From the NCBI GenBank assembly GCA_903632075.3, contig CAHIKZ030000125.1, forward strand, positions 2,643,501 through 2,707,500: DNA of 64,000 nt, read 5' to 3'. Under the pieces are notes generated by a model that saw only the letters and a program-made list of their open reading frames with translations, was not told the origin of the DNA and searched no databases. The position numbers and the translations under genes are program-made. Source of the DNA: Acanthosepion pharaonis. Lineage: Eukaryota; Mollusca; Cephalopoda; Sepiida; Sepiidae. Shown piece by piece: positions 11,809 through 23,391 of this stretch; position 1 is the stretch's first letter, and the number at the start of each line of letters is the position of its first letter.

Positions 11809-12010
11809 CTTTGCAAAAACATTCGAATGACTTGCGTGTCAAAAATATTTTTAAAGTCGTTGTCTTTATCTAGAAATATGATTCTGTAAGTGCCTTCAAT
11901 GTCCTCATAAATGTCTACATCATTTCCAAGCAATTTTGAAATCAATTTACGGCATACTGAATGGAATGTATTCACAGATGCATTTAATCTTGCATGATTG
12001 TTATCTATAG
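11809..12010 (-). CDS. Candidate coding exon, about 67 codons, unknown product
   Basis: A stop-free minus-strand frame ends in FLQR, the last codon being split by a good donor (AG followed by GTAAAT). Upstream are possible acceptors at CGTAG or CTATAG and a GCTAAC branch-like motif about 35 bases before them; an in-frame stop lies just beyond. The frame reads like a folded protein, with balanced charged and hydrophobic residues and a block IYEDIEGTYRIIFLDKD. It has no low-complexity run. I do not recognise the family. There is no partner exon in view, and a pseudogene or chance frame remains possible. The polypyrimidine tract is weak. Confidence 0.35.
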
Positions 12011-13000
12011 CTACGATAAGGGTTTCCAAAATTTATCCGATGTTAGCTTTCTTTTAAGTCCTTCACAGCGAAAAGAAGATGGCATTGTGTTTATCACGAA
12101 AGCCGGAGAAATAAAATTAGAGTGAAAATAAAAGTCTACTGCTAGAATTGAATCAACATCTCAACTACAAAAGGTTTATAACCGTTTTCTACTCACCTAT
12201 TAAAAGGGAATCCATGTTAGGCTAAATTTTTATGCGTTTAACAAAAGAGACATCGGTACGGCAAATTGAATGGATGTCAGAAAGAGAAGGCCAAGATAAC
12301 AACTTCGTTTTGGCGATGTCGAAATTAAGCAATTATTAAAATTTAAATACCTAGGAAATCCTCCAATGTACCACTCGTAATTAATCTGGAATATATTTGA
12401 CCTATTTCCACATAGAACTGTGTTTCCTCTGTGGGATATACATATAACTTACATGGTTCTTGCTATGATCTCTAAACTGGGCTCCCATAAAGTATGTGAA
12501 CTTGATGTTATACCTCCTTTAATCTGGGATGAAGAGGAATGGATGGCAGAAAGAAAAAGTTAATAATACTATAATTCATAGGAAGTTGTGGAGAAGCATG
12601 CTCGACCAAGGGAGAGGGTACATTCCAATGTGCTTCGGAACTAGCCCCAGTTCTCACTAAATACTACAATAACTTGCTTTTCAGCAAAGAGGTACTAATT
12701 TACTCTGACTGGTTAAAAATCTCGATTGGCGGGTTCTTCATTCAGACCAGCAATATGACATTCGCTTCTCTTTGTAAGCGGCTGATATATGAACGGTTTG
12801 TTGCTGAAAGAGCCTATCAAGTGCTACAATTTGAGATTTTGTTATTCATGAAATTTCATAGAAATAAGAACTGGATATGATTCCATGCTAACTTCACTGA
12901 TGCTGCAAGAAGGATATAAATATTTGAAATGAAGTGTGCAATTATTTTATATAATGATATAGTATGGAGAGTCTGTTAATGTAAAATGCTAGATATGTCG

Positions 13001-13004
<4 letters not shown>
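12011..13004. other. AT-rich stretch, no gene recognised
   Basis: A 68-codon plus-strand frame at 12674-12880 shows no motif. Two short similar phrases near 12270 and 12540 (ATGGATG.CAGAAAGA) may be chance. Confidence 0.45.
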
Positions 13005-13037
<33 letters not shown>

Positions 13038-13041
13038 AAAC

Positions 13042-13085
<44 letters not shown>
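13005..13085. repeat. Two (TA)n blocks split by a 12-bp unique segment
   Basis: TA tracts at about 13005-13033 and 13045-13085, separated by TAGAAACAAC-type sequence. Confidence 0.95.
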
Positions 13086-13090
<5 letters not shown>

Positions 13091-13212
13091 CATTTATCTA
13101 TATATAAGCATATTTATAGAAAAACATACAAGCACCCACCCACTAGCTCGCGCATACACATACGCGCAAATATAGGCATATTCATATACACGCACACACA
13201 GAGGTATGTGTA

Positions 13213-13213
<1 letters not shown>

Positions 13214-13296
<83 letters not shown>
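13214..13296. repeat. (CA)n(TA)n microsatellite
   Basis: About 18 CA units followed by about 23 TA units. Confidence 0.95.
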
Positions 13297-13299
<3 letters not shown>

Positions 13300-13639
13300 A
13301 ATATAATGGAACAGCAATCTGATTCCTTCCTTTTGGTTGTATACTTAAGACTGCTTGGTTGAAAAATATCAAATGATGAATTGGAGACGAGAGAACATAA
13401 TTTGTCCCTTTATTTTCTGGTATCTACATTTAGATGTGTTAAACAACTTAGGACATATCACCTTTTTGCTTGAATCCAGCCATTTTTAAGGGAACAAAAC
13501 TATTGAAGCACGTTAATGAAGGTTTTTCTTGTTTCCCTTTTAGATTGTTTGTCAAATCATTAAACCTCACTGAATGACCACATTTAGTTTTATCCCTGGG
13601 TTCCACCTGTAATGAATGCATTTATTGTTAAAAATAAAA

Positions 13640-14480
13640 ACCAACATCAAGACGAGAAAGCTGTTTAGCGGAGAAAATCAAGCCATTTTGAAGCTGAGAA
13701 ATGAAGGAAAATTTATCAAAGCCACTGGAAAACTATTGAGAATGAGAAATACGCAAAATTTGAATGTTCTGAAAATAAAAGCCACTTCAGGTGTACTGAA
13801 AAAGAATCATAGAACAGGTCGCCCTAGGAAGACAACATCAGTTGATAACAAGAACATTGAGATATCTGTGAAGAAAAAACCAAATCAACAGTCAGTGACA
13901 TGGCGAACCACTTCCACAGTGTAAGAGTGAAGATTTCACAATCCACTGTACGAAAAAGACATTGAGAGCAGAAATGTAGAAGACACACCACAAGAAAAAA
14001 CAAACAAAAAAAAAATCATCTGCTATAAGAATCGAAAGGCTGACTGGAATTGGCAAAGAAGTACAGAGATGAACAAGAAAATCATACAATGAAGTTTTAT
14101 AGACTGATGAAACCAAGATTAATAACTACCAAAATATATAAAGCCCAGAGTCTGGGAGAAGAAAGAATCTGCTTAATATCCAGAGCATACAAGCTCGTCT
14201 GTGAAGATTCGTGGAGGCAGTGTCTTAGTTTGAATGCTTATGGAACTGGCTCATTCACATTTATTGGTGATCTAACACATGATTGTAGCAGGAGAATTAA
14301 ATTCGGAAGTCTACAGAAACATTATCTCTTTCAATTTACTGAGAAATTCACACAGGGTGGACGTTTATCATACACCTGGACAATCCCACAAAAGATGCTT
14401 CCAACACAATCTGTTCCATTTATTTGCTCCCATAAAATTGGAGCGAACTGATACAAAAGTTAGTTTGTCCTAAGCATTTT
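13640..14480 (+). pseudogene. Tc1-like transposase relic
   Basis: The plus strand reads, with frameshifts, a Tc1-type transposase. A paired-like DNA-binding half with ENQAILKLRNEGKFI and HRTGRPRKTTSVDNKNIE runs from about 13670 to 13860. Next come AKKYRDE near 14050 and a catalytic-domain part with AYGTGSFTFIGDLTHD (about 14235-14285) and NSEVYRNII. Tc1 transposases excise and reinsert at TA using a DDE triad; the conserved QQDNDPKH-type block and the last Glu region are not readable. Terminal inverted repeats were not found by eye, so element ends are not given. An A-run near 14010 and frame changes near 13920 and 14280 show it is dead. Confidence 0.82.
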
Positions 14481-14681
14481 AACATATTTAAATTTAAATA
14501 CGACACAAAAAAGATGAAATCCAAACACTTGTCTCGTCTCCATCTTTTGATTTTAAAACAAAATGACTTCAGGGAACAACAAAAACAATGGAATTGGCCA
14601 TGCTGTTATACTATTGTTGAAGGCGTCTGTCTCTCTGTTTTTCTCTGTATCTATCTCTCCGCGCGCATGAACACACAGACC

Positions 14682-14684
<3 letters not shown>

Positions 14685-14756
<72 letters not shown>
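14685..14756. repeat. (TA)n microsatellite
   Basis: About 36 units, ending directly at a dispersed repeat copy (14757 onward). Confidence 0.97.
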
Positions 14757-14763
<7 letters not shown>

Positions 14764-15165
14764 CCCACTTTGCTTCACCCACTGATAAACTTTATCAAGA
14801 CAAACCAAAGGATGTTATTTTGCAACCAGTATTTATACACATAATTAAAAAAATTTAATTTTTCAGAATTGAAAAAAATTAAGAATTCCGGTTAACTGAG
14901 TGTTAAATTATGGCAGATTCGAAGTGAATCAATTTAATGTCTATTAAAAAAATGGCTAAATGATGTTATTCCGTTTTTATAATGTAATTATTATTTATAT
15001 TATTTTAGCTGAGAAATTGTGTTTTGACTTATGAATTTTAGATGATAGAAAGACTTGAATTTAACTGTTTTCTTTTTTACTTTCATGTAGATGGGTTTTC
15101 CTTTATACACTATTTTTATGGATGTGTATTTGGTCATATCTGAAATTTTAATCACGCAAACACAC
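14757..15165 (+). repeat. Unclassified dispersed repeat, copy A
   Basis: About 400 bp that aligns base for base, with scattered differences, with 26144-26560 in the same orientation. Shared blocks include TTTTGCAACCAGTATTTATAC, TTAAATTATGG and TTTTAGATGATAGAAA. No coding frame, tRNA head or terminal repeat is evident. Both copies start at the end of a (TA)n or (TG)n tract. The orientation is arbitrary. Confidence 0.85.
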
Positions 15166-15238
15166 ATATATATATTCACAAAACACACACATACATACAC
15201 AAACATATATATAATATATTTTAGATAATATATGTATG

Positions 15239-15243
<5 letters not shown>

Positions 15244-15320
<77 letters not shown>
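15244..15320. repeat. (TA)n microsatellite
   Basis: About 38 units; a second TA tract follows 112 bp later. Confidence 0.97.
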
Positions 15321-15323
<3 letters not shown>

Positions 15324-15429
15324 GTAATTATTTACTTAATCTGTATTGATGTGAGTTTGTAACTCAAGGTATCAAGCTTTTTCAGTGAGTCTCGGCATCG
15401 CAAAAAATCGTGAAATCTTTAGTTATAAA

Positions 15430-15432
<3 letters not shown>

Positions 15433-15500
<68 letters not shown>
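15433..15500. repeat. (TA)n microsatellite
   Basis: About 34 units. Confidence 0.97.
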
Positions 15501-15504
<4 letters not shown>

Positions 15505-16249
15505 TATATTTCTTTGAAGGTTATCTTATAAAGTATGCGAGCAAATGCAAATAAGCGTACCGCTGGAATATTCCTACTGCGTAAATGATTATCTCATAAT
15601 TATGCAATTATGCGTGCTCTATCAAGTATTTTAACGGAAGTGGCCGTGTATTGAAAAATATTTTAATATTGTCCAACGTTATCTTTGGGGACATTTATAA
15701 AAACTCAGATGCTTTCAAGCGCCCATATATTAGATATTTATTTACAATTGTTCCCTTTTGATTAAATTAAAATCAATGTATGGTAAATAAATCGTGCTGT
15801 AATCTAATTAAGGAATAGCCATCATGAATTGAAACAAATCGAAGACAGCAAAATATCAGATAAACATTTTTGGATTGTTAGGAAATGCAAGATAATTATT
15901 GCATTCATTTGGTTCATTAAAATTGTATACTTCAAATTTAACTTTCATTATAAAATATAACGCATATGTACTTTATTTTGATACATATAAAGTTGGAAAC
16001 TACAATGAAAAATACTCAAGTTGCTACAATATTTATCTGTATTATTCTATAAACCTTTGGTGAGGGAGACAGAAAGAGAATATCAATTTTCATTTCTTGA
16101 AAAAAATAGTTATCTTTCAATGCACAAAAGTATATTGGCGATGAACATATTTAATTGTAAATCCTGGAAAAACTCGAATATTTTCAAATACATTAAAATA
16201 TTTATATGAGTAGTTATCTTTTGTTTCACAACATGTTTGCAGATAATGC

Positions 16250-16253
<4 letters not shown>
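15501..16253. other. AT-rich stretch, no gene recognised
   Basis: Nothing beyond short frames without motifs. Confidence 0.5.
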
Positions 16254-16344
<91 letters not shown>

Positions 16345-16370
16345 CAGACGAAAAGGCAAACAGACAGAGC

Positions 16371-16438
<68 letters not shown>

Positions 16439-16454
16439 AAGTGAAAGAGACAAT

Positions 16455-16511
<57 letters not shown>
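16254..16511. repeat. (TA)n followed by three (GATA)n blocks
   Basis: A TA tract (to about 16299) runs into GATA blocks near 16297-16343, 16373-16438 and 16456-16511, separated by short GACAGA/GAAAGAGA-rich interruptions. On the other strand these are (CTAT)n, giving long meaningless S/I/Y/L frames. Confidence 0.97.
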
Positions 16512-16512
<1 letters not shown>

Positions 16513-17130
16513 TGAGGAAGAAGAATATGATATAATTTTGTCTAAATATATGTTAGGCAATTGAATGAGATTTTGGAAAAAGTATAGGTATAACGCGTTT
16601 CGTTCTACTAAAGGAAATCATAGGACTAAAATAATGTCTTTATTGATGTAAGTAAATATTGAAGGAGTTAATGGGAGAAATATAAACGCGAGTGTCGGTT
16701 ATAATTACAATGGTATGCAAACCTTTGGGTCACCTTGTTAAATGAATTACTTCTAATAATTTTTACCCCCCCACCAATCAAGAGTGATGGAAATGTATAA
16801 TATATTAATGCTTCCAGTAATAATAAAAAAAAGAAAGAAAAACATTTACAATTATATCAAGTACAGACTCTGTCAGAATGTGCTGACTCTGTTTCGAAAA
16901 TAAAAGCGTATTTCAATCACTAAAAAACATCCTTGATTATGTCTAATAGAATAACTGAGAGCGCTAGTATATATAGAATTCTTGGATAGTTTTTACACAC
17001 TTTCTGCGCAGAAAAGAAAACACTAATACAAATGGAAGAAAAACTGAATTAAAAGCTCAAACTCAGCACGTTGTCAGTTGTCTTTAATGAACCTTGAAGA
17101 AGATTTATATTGCTGCCAAAATATACACCG
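16512..17130. other. No gene recognised
   Basis: AT-rich, with a C8 run near 16768. No motif seen. Confidence 0.5.
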
Positions 17131-17131
17131 A

Positions 17132-17208
<77 letters not shown>

Positions 17209-17225
17209 GTTTGTATGTATATATA
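17131..17225. repeat. (TC)n(TA)n(TATG)n compound microsatellite
   Basis: TC units at 17131-17157, TA to about 17196, then TATG units. Confidence 0.95.
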
Positions 17226-19543
17226 GATACATATGTGTGGGTGTGTTTAATGAATATAAATAACTATTTCATGACTTACTTTCTTGAGTTCACGTTTTCC
17301 AGAAATAATCCGCTCATCAAGAGTTTACATAATTTTAATTTGTTAAGATACCTTATATACTTATGTGCGTGTGTGTGTGTGTGCAAAATTACTTGCATTT
17401 ATGTAAGCAACCTAAAATATCGTTATTTTATCTAAAATTGTTTGAAATTTATTCTTTCTAAAGTATGTTATGGATTGACGTAATGTAATATGAAAATATT
17501 TGGTTCTATAGATTAGATAATTTTTAGATGAAATAAGTTTGGTTTTCACTTATGGATAGAAATGAATGAAAATTAAATATCTCTCCTTACGCGGGTGTGC
17601 ACACACAGACAAACACTCACACATATATGTATGTATGTATGGTGAGTGTGTTTTCTTATGTATAGATACTTTTATGCGTAAATAATATGACTGAATAAGA
17701 GATGATACAACAACTTGTCTCCATCAGGTCCCTGAGTTAACAGAATAAATCCCTATTAGGAATATCCAGTTCTATGCTCACGCTTTGTGCTTTCTACTAA
17801 ATCATTCGAAAAAAGGAGAGGCTAAAATAACTGGCGCCTTACCACAATTTTGATCTTGCCATTTGTACCCATTACATTCATTTAGTATTTTATGCATCAT
17901 TCGAAACCAGACAATCTGTCTTGATGTTATTGGTGCAATCTTCACTGGGAATCGGAACTGAGTATATTGCATGCATTTAAAAAAGAGAAGCTTGTCGTTT
18001 GTATTATTGGTTTTTGAGTGTCGTTAAATCCGAAAGAGAGCGAAATATATAAATCACTGTTTTCTTCCTGCATTATGCATATCTTCGACCAGAATTCTTA
18101 ATGTCTTTTTATTATATGATAACTGATTCTTTTCCATGTCATATAGAATGGCACAAACAACATTTACTTTGCATGAATATAGGAAAACAAGAACTTAATC
18201 TTACTGAATTTATACAAAATCTCTTGCCATTCACATGTTATGAATTGGAGGTATCTGTTAAATGATAACATCAGACAGGCCTGTTTTTGCTATTTAATAT
18301 ATTCAGCACAATAATTCTTCATATACTCTCAACTACTTTATGGGATGCGGCCTCCGTAGAGCCCTCCACTTAAAATCGCTTTTACATTGTCCACTTGCGG
18401 CGTGTGAGAGACTAACTGGAGCTGATGTTTATATAATTACGTGCATTACAAATGAATTGAAACACCTGCATCATTTGCGGTTTTGTGGCGATGTGCTTCC
18501 TCCATTTGATTTTATGAGAGAATTGCATGTAATTTATATTCAGTCATCATAATTCGTTTACATATGTAAGCTAATAATACTTGTATAATAAGCAATGCTG
18601 ATGTGTTAGTAACAGACATTAATTTCTGACAACAGATGATATCGTCATTCTGAATTTAAATGAACACGATAGAGATCTAGTATCGAGATTACCTAGAACA
18701 TAAGTTGAAAACGGCATTTTTTGTCAGATTCAGATATACGTAATGTCTAGTATGATTATTTTATTTCTTCCAAACTCATTTACGACTTTAGAGCAGTCTA
18801 AATTAAATAGTAGAGATTTTCTTTTTACCATTAGCGACTACAGTAACAGGAAAGTCTCAATGAATTATATTCGCTTCGCTCGAACTCAAAACTTCAAATC
18901 GAATATAAGTTGAATATTCCTTAAGACGACAAAGAAGGTTTTAAATCTTTTGATGTTTTGTTATTTGTTCAGATTTTCGGTTGTAGAACGAGATATTTTT
19001 GCAGACGTTCTTATGTAGATAATCAGTATTTTTGAAAATAAGTTTTCTTTATCTAGTGAATTAATCCTAAAATACAGTTGTACTACTATGTAATATCTGA
19101 ACTCATTTATGAGATGGAATAGTGTAACATCTCCTCATCGCAATCGTAGACACATGAATCGACTCAATATGGATGAATGGTGGAAATATGAGAACATGTG
19201 GATAAAAAGAACCTTTTAAGGAAAATAGAGCATACAAAGAGACGAATATTTGCTATCACGAAGAAACCCTCGGAACAATTGAGACATATAATGAGGAAAA
19301 TGAATGTGGATAATTCAATTCTTGTGTGACATATTGAAGAAAACAGAATCATCAAAGAAGATAAAAGTTGGTAAACACCTTACCGGATTCCTGTATATGA
19401 ACGCTAAAAGATGGAAAAAATGGTATGGTAAAGGTTAAATGTAATTTCCGCCTTCAAATCTGGAGATAATGGGGAGAAACATGATCGAAGACGTTATGAC
19501 AATTTATGCTAAAATTAATATCCTTTCTTTTACGGGTAACCTG
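17226..19543. other. Long stretch without recognised features
   Basis: AT-rich. A 70-codon frame at 18340-18552 is somewhat richer in G+C and Cys but shows no domain, splice pair or homologue known to me. A short (TG)n occurs near 17366 and TATG units near 17625. Confidence 0.45.

Positions 19544-19615
<72 letters not shown>
19544..19615. repeat. (TA)n microsatellite
   Basis: About 36 units. A small perfect inverted repeat (TTATAACATA, AA, TATGTTATAA) lies just downstream at about 19729-19752. Confidence 0.96.
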
Positions 19616-19618
<3 letters not shown>

Positions 19619-19866
19619 CAAGTATATAATTGGTATATACGGAATGAATTTAAAAACCCACAATTACTATTCTTAAAAGAGTGCTCAATACAAAGTAGAG
19701 CAGATATAATTATTATTTATAAAAAAAAATTATAACATAAATATGTTATAAAATCACTACAAAAAATCAACCTCGGTGTCTTATCAAGTGATGATGTTGA
19801 AGATAAAATAAATGATTTTAAAAGTTTCAAATTAATTAACGATCCTACACTAGGGGTAAACATTGT

Positions 19867-19868
<2 letters not shown>

Positions 19869-19941
<73 letters not shown>
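19869..19941. repeat. (TA)n microsatellite
   Basis: About 36 units, almost the same length as the tract 250 bp upstream. Confidence 0.96.
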
Positions 19942-19944
<3 letters not shown>

Positions 19945-21482
19945 AGAAGTAATTTTTGACAGTTTTACTTATATTCGTTTTAAATATTCGCTTCTACTTT
20001 TCTCTCTGGAAGTTTCGTACTGAACAATTTAATATATTAATAAGTAGTAATTCAATGTAGCGACTGTGATTGAAAATTGAATAACTATTTTATTTTGCTG
20101 GTTATGTTTTTTTGTCATCGAAGATGGATATTACTTCTTATTTCCATTTTGTTTATCTTGCCACTCGAAACTATTCAATATTTTCGGCTTCACTAGAGAT
20201 ATGAAATCTGCAACTACTATCAAATATTCTTGTACAGATGTCTATTCTTGCGTGTTATGAATTCTATTGGGCATAGTCATTCAACAGTAAATAGAAATTA
20301 GTATTTTGTATTTTGAAACAAATGCGTTTTCTAATGTTTCTGTTGCATCAATAGAACAATGAACTCTTTTGATATTACCCACTGACCTGGGTATATTTAT
20401 GCACTTTTATTTACAAACCGTAACATAGGATAAATATTTTCTCAATGCCGAAAATGTTCAAATGAAAAAAAATAACAGATTAATATATTCACTTCCTGAC
20501 AGAGCTCTTAGTTAATCTATATGGATAATGGATACATCAATCTGTGCTATCAGATCGAAGGAGAAATATGTAATGGCTGGTCAACACGGTCTGTCCTACA
20601 CCTTGCTAATCCAAATTACTGTAACAATTTCCTCAATCACCACGATAAGCCATCCAAATCCATCCAATCCCACATACACCACAATAACATATTTTCCCAT
20701 TGATCCTAATAAAACATTTTTAATTTAAAAAAATAATCTTCACATGTACAAATATTTGCCCCTAGTTTTAAAAACTTTATTTAAAAATATATATAAAATT
20801 CGCACAAGAAAGAAAGAGAGAGGTGCTGAATTCAATAATAAAACTAAAAGAAAGAAAACATTCAAACAAAAATAAAAACTTATTATTGTCCTTTGAAGAC
20901 ACAAAAAGAGGAGCGGTCGCTGTATTTTGGTGATAAGCATAATCATGAAACACTGTCATTAGTGACGGAGTGGGAGACAAAAAAAATTGGCAATATATGA
21001 CATAAACAATTAAGATAAAAAAGGGTGTACAAAAACGGTTGAGATTGAGAATCTTGATAAGGTCCATAACGAAAGAGAAAGACCGAATGAGGCCGGGAAC
21101 GACAGTCACTCACATTCACCAGACAAACAAAAACAGACTGTATCACACGGCAGTTTCGGTATATAACACAATATTTAGAAAGTTAATGATGATTTAAAAA
21201 GTGTAATTCTCCATCAATTTCCAATCATTTGGTACGATATATATAAGCGTTCGGTTGTCTAGTCACACTGATGAGCTGTAATACAGAAAAACAGGCCTGT
21301 ATGCGAATGGCAATTTCGAAAATCTTTCAGTTGATCACTGTTGAGAGATGGTTGAATTCTATAAACAGTAGCTGTCAGCGTTAACGCTTCGCTCTTCATT
21401 AATGAACAGAGCACTTTGGCTGTCTGGCGTTTGTTTGAATTCGTAAAAACAATACGCTGGAATTCGTCTTCCTCTCTGCTGA
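19942..21482. other. No gene recognised
   Basis: Frames near 20521-20728 (plus) and 20740-21146 (minus) have no recognisable domain. Their composition follows the local base bias. Confidence 0.45.
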
Positions 21483-21553
21483 AGCGCCGATGGTTTAGTG
21501 GTAGAAATTTCCGACTGATACCAAATGAGTCGCGTTTCGATCCTAGCTTGTAG
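21483..21553 (+). ncRNA. tRNA-like sequence (tRNA-Gly-like), relic or SINE head
   Basis: A perfect-looking A box, TGGTTTAGTGG at 21491-21501, and a near-consensus B box (TTCGATCC core near 21534-21543) stand about 40 bp apart, as in tRNA genes. The D-arm wording (GTTTAGTGGTAGAA) is like tRNA-Gly. The anticodon arm has an enlarged loop and the acceptor halves do not pair, so it is not a working tRNA. It may be a tRNA pseudogene or the head of a SINE; a (TA)n tract follows within 20 bp. Confidence 0.55.
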
Positions 21554-21566
21554 AATTGGTTGTCTA

Positions 21567-21569
<3 letters not shown>

Positions 21570-21622
<53 letters not shown>
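21570..21622. repeat. (TA)n microsatellite
   Basis: About 26 units. Confidence 0.96.
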
Positions 21623-21626
<4 letters not shown>

Positions 21627-21847
21627 TCACGAATGACATGTGCTGTGTGCCATCGATGACCGAATAGTTTGTATGCTTTATTAACATTTTTCAGTTTATT
21701 TAAAGTCAGATAAGTATTTTTCTATAGTTCGAATTTAACGGAGATGATTAGGATTTTTACTGTCACAGGTTTTACAGATTAATCCATACATGGGTGACAA
21801 AAATTAGATTCATACCTTTTCCAAAGCGGTTGCGCGGGAGTGAATAT

Positions 21848-21920
21848 AATGAACGTGACAGGAATTGAAATTCGACTGTCCAACTTCCGTTTCCGAGCCG
21901 TTATCCATTACACTACCAAT
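21848..21920 (-). ncRNA. tRNA-Arg-like relic next to a 5S-like relic
   Basis: The minus strand carries GTGTAATGGATAACG, close to the D-arm of tRNA-Arg (TAATGGATAAGG). A TTTCAATTCC B-box-like block follows about 45 bases later, with CCTGT as a possible T-stem strand. Acceptor pairing is lost. It lies about 10 bp downstream of the 5S-like sequence on the same strand, so the two may be one composite Pol III-derived unit. Confidence 0.4.
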
Positions 21921-21930
21921 ACATCCAGCC

Positions 21931-22045
21931 TTACAGCACCTCGTTTTCCCAAGTTGACACCTATGTATATAGTGACTAGACTCGACGCTTCTTAACTTTG
22001 GTGGTGGCAACTACCAAGGTTTTAAAGTGATATACCAATAAATTA
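21931..22045 (-). pseudogene. 5S rRNA-like relic, diverged
   Basis: The plus strand aligns, over nearly the full 118-base length, with the reverse complement of metazoan 5S rRNA. CAGCACC...TTCCCA matches the 3' end, CTCGACGCTTCTTAACTTTGG matches the internal control region, and the remainder matches the 5' end weakly. Differences, including within the control region, make it a pseudogene or the head of a 5S-derived SINE. 5S is the small RNA of the large ribosomal subunit; nothing suggests this copy is expressed. Confidence 0.55.
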
Positions 22046-22893
22046 ATGCTAAAAGGAAAAATGAGATATAACAGAAGGTACGAGATTATCCAGACATGAA
22101 CTTCTTCATGTCAACTTGTCGTGTTTTAATTGTGAGGCGAAAAATGTCTGTCAGTTTAATCTTGTACGCAGGACACATACATGTAGCTCTGTACCAAAAC
22201 TAAGCTACGCCGTTTAAAAAAATCTACGTGTCTATGCGTGGTTTAAGAGCAACATAGTTAGCACTTATCAAGGTGTGGCGATTTCTGTACGTATTTTTTT
22301 GCCCGATACATATGTATTTCGTCGAATCTCAGTTTATTAAACATGTTACCTTCTATGGTGTTTCGTTCGTATTAGTTAGCGGTCCTGTCTTGTTCACCAT
22401 TTCCAATCTTCTGGTTTTCTCATAAATCAATCTAAGCTTTGGTGCCTCATTTAAGCCCTCGGCATAAATTAATATCCGAAGGATAGTGTAAACTTACACA
22501 AGTATTAAGTCATATTTGATAGAAAAAAAAAAACGATAATACCTCAGAAGAATAACGAATATTTCAGAAAGTAACTCCGAAGTTACTGGATCAAGAAACT
22601 CAAAACAAAAACTTGATAAGACATTAACTAAAATATTACCATCATAATCATATCTTTAAAATGAAGATAACGAAAAATATGTCATTAACGTCACAGATTA
22701 TATGAGTAGACTGTATTTAAGAAGGACATGAAATGAGCTTTGCAGACAGATTTTGTAACGTAGATATTTGAACAAGGAATAATGGAAAAGGAATCTCCAA
22801 TGACAAAAACGGAAACGATACCAGCTCTACAGACACTTACAACTACTGAGAAAAATGCGAATGAAAAATATACACATGTTTATAAACAATAGC

Positions 22894-22894
<1 letters not shown>
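22046..22894. other. No gene recognised
   Basis: AT-rich sequence with an A12 run near 22525. No further Pol III motif was seen. Confidence 0.45.

Positions 22895-22940
<46 letters not shown>
22895..22940. repeat. (TA)n microsatellite beside a long hairpin
   Basis: Runs directly into the left arm of the inverted repeat at 22937-23068. Confidence 0.95.
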
Positions 22941-22942
<2 letters not shown>

Positions 22943-23068
22943 TGAACATTGAAGTCAACACTTGAGGTCAGTCTGTTTCATGCTAGACGCAATCGTCAAG
23001 CCACGACGATTGCGTCTAGCATGAAACAGACTGTCACCTCTAAGTGTTGACTTCAATGTTCACTTATA
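22937..23068. repeat. 132-bp inverted repeat (long hairpin) with 7-bp loop
   Basis: Left arm 22937-22997 (from TATAAGTGAACATTGAAGTC to GCAATCGTC), loop 22998-23004 (AAGCCAC), right arm 23005-23068. The arms are complementary except for a small indel region (CTTGAGGTCAG against CTTAGAGGTGACAG). This is a near-perfect 60-bp stem. It could be a palindromic MITE with TA flanks, a cruciform-prone sequence or, if transcribed, a long hairpin RNA. No coding frame. Confidence 0.95.
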
Positions 23069-23144
23069 TATTTACACATGTTCTATCTCTGTTATTCAAC
23101 ACTTTATCCCATAAATATAGCAAACCTTAAGAGTATATTTCTTC

Positions 23145-23148
<4 letters not shown>

Positions 23149-23182
<34 letters not shown>
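23149..23182. repeat. (TA)n microsatellite
   Basis: Second TA tract, 80 bp beyond the hairpin, so the hairpin is bracketed by TA repeats. Confidence 0.94.
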
Positions 23183-23189
<7 letters not shown>

Positions 23190-23274
23190 CAGTTCAGAAG
23201 TTTGAAGCCGCCCCTGGTAATTTTTTTATTTTTAAATTGACTCGAAATTAAATGGGTTTGTACTTTAAAAAAGA

Positions 23275-23391
23275 TAAGATTATTATCTATACTTAAAAGC
23301 GGTCCCCCATCTAAGTACTGACCTGGCTCTACGCTGCTTAACTTCGGTGATCGTACGAGAACCGGTGTTTCTGCGTGATTTGGCTGTAAGC
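23275..23391 (-). pseudogene. 5S rRNA-like sequence, better preserved copy
   Basis: Read on the minus strand it starts GCTTACAGCCAAATCACGC and continues ACACCGGTTCTCG. The internal control region is nearly intact (GATCACCGAAGTTAAGCAGC), then GGTCAGTACTTAGATGGG and GACCGC, all in the order of animal 5S rRNA. The last about 20 bases (after GACCGC) no longer match, so the 3' end is broken or replaced. The 5' end differs at several sites. It is probably a pseudogene or part of a mobile unit. A GC-rich segment (23392-23740) lies directly upstream of it on the same strand. Confidence 0.8.

Noticed and set aside
12481..12510. CTCCCATAAAGTATGTGAAC resembling a mariner end
   Set aside because: No inverted partner or TA duplication found nearby.
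16254..16511. Regularly spaced repeat blocks resembling a CRISPR array
   Set aside because: The units are tetranucleotides and the spacers are degenerate microsatellite; the genome is eukaryotic.
16226..16560. Long open frames spelling S/I/Y/L repeats
   Set aside because: Product of (CTAT)n and (TA)n repeats, not of a gene.
18340..18552. 70-codon Cys/Leu-rich frame
   Set aside because: Looks somewhat protein-like but has no splice signal pair, motif or recognisable family.
20521..20728. Two overlapping plus-strand frames of 60-66 codons
   Set aside because: Both frames are open over the same DNA, neither has a domain, and no splice or promoter signal was seen.
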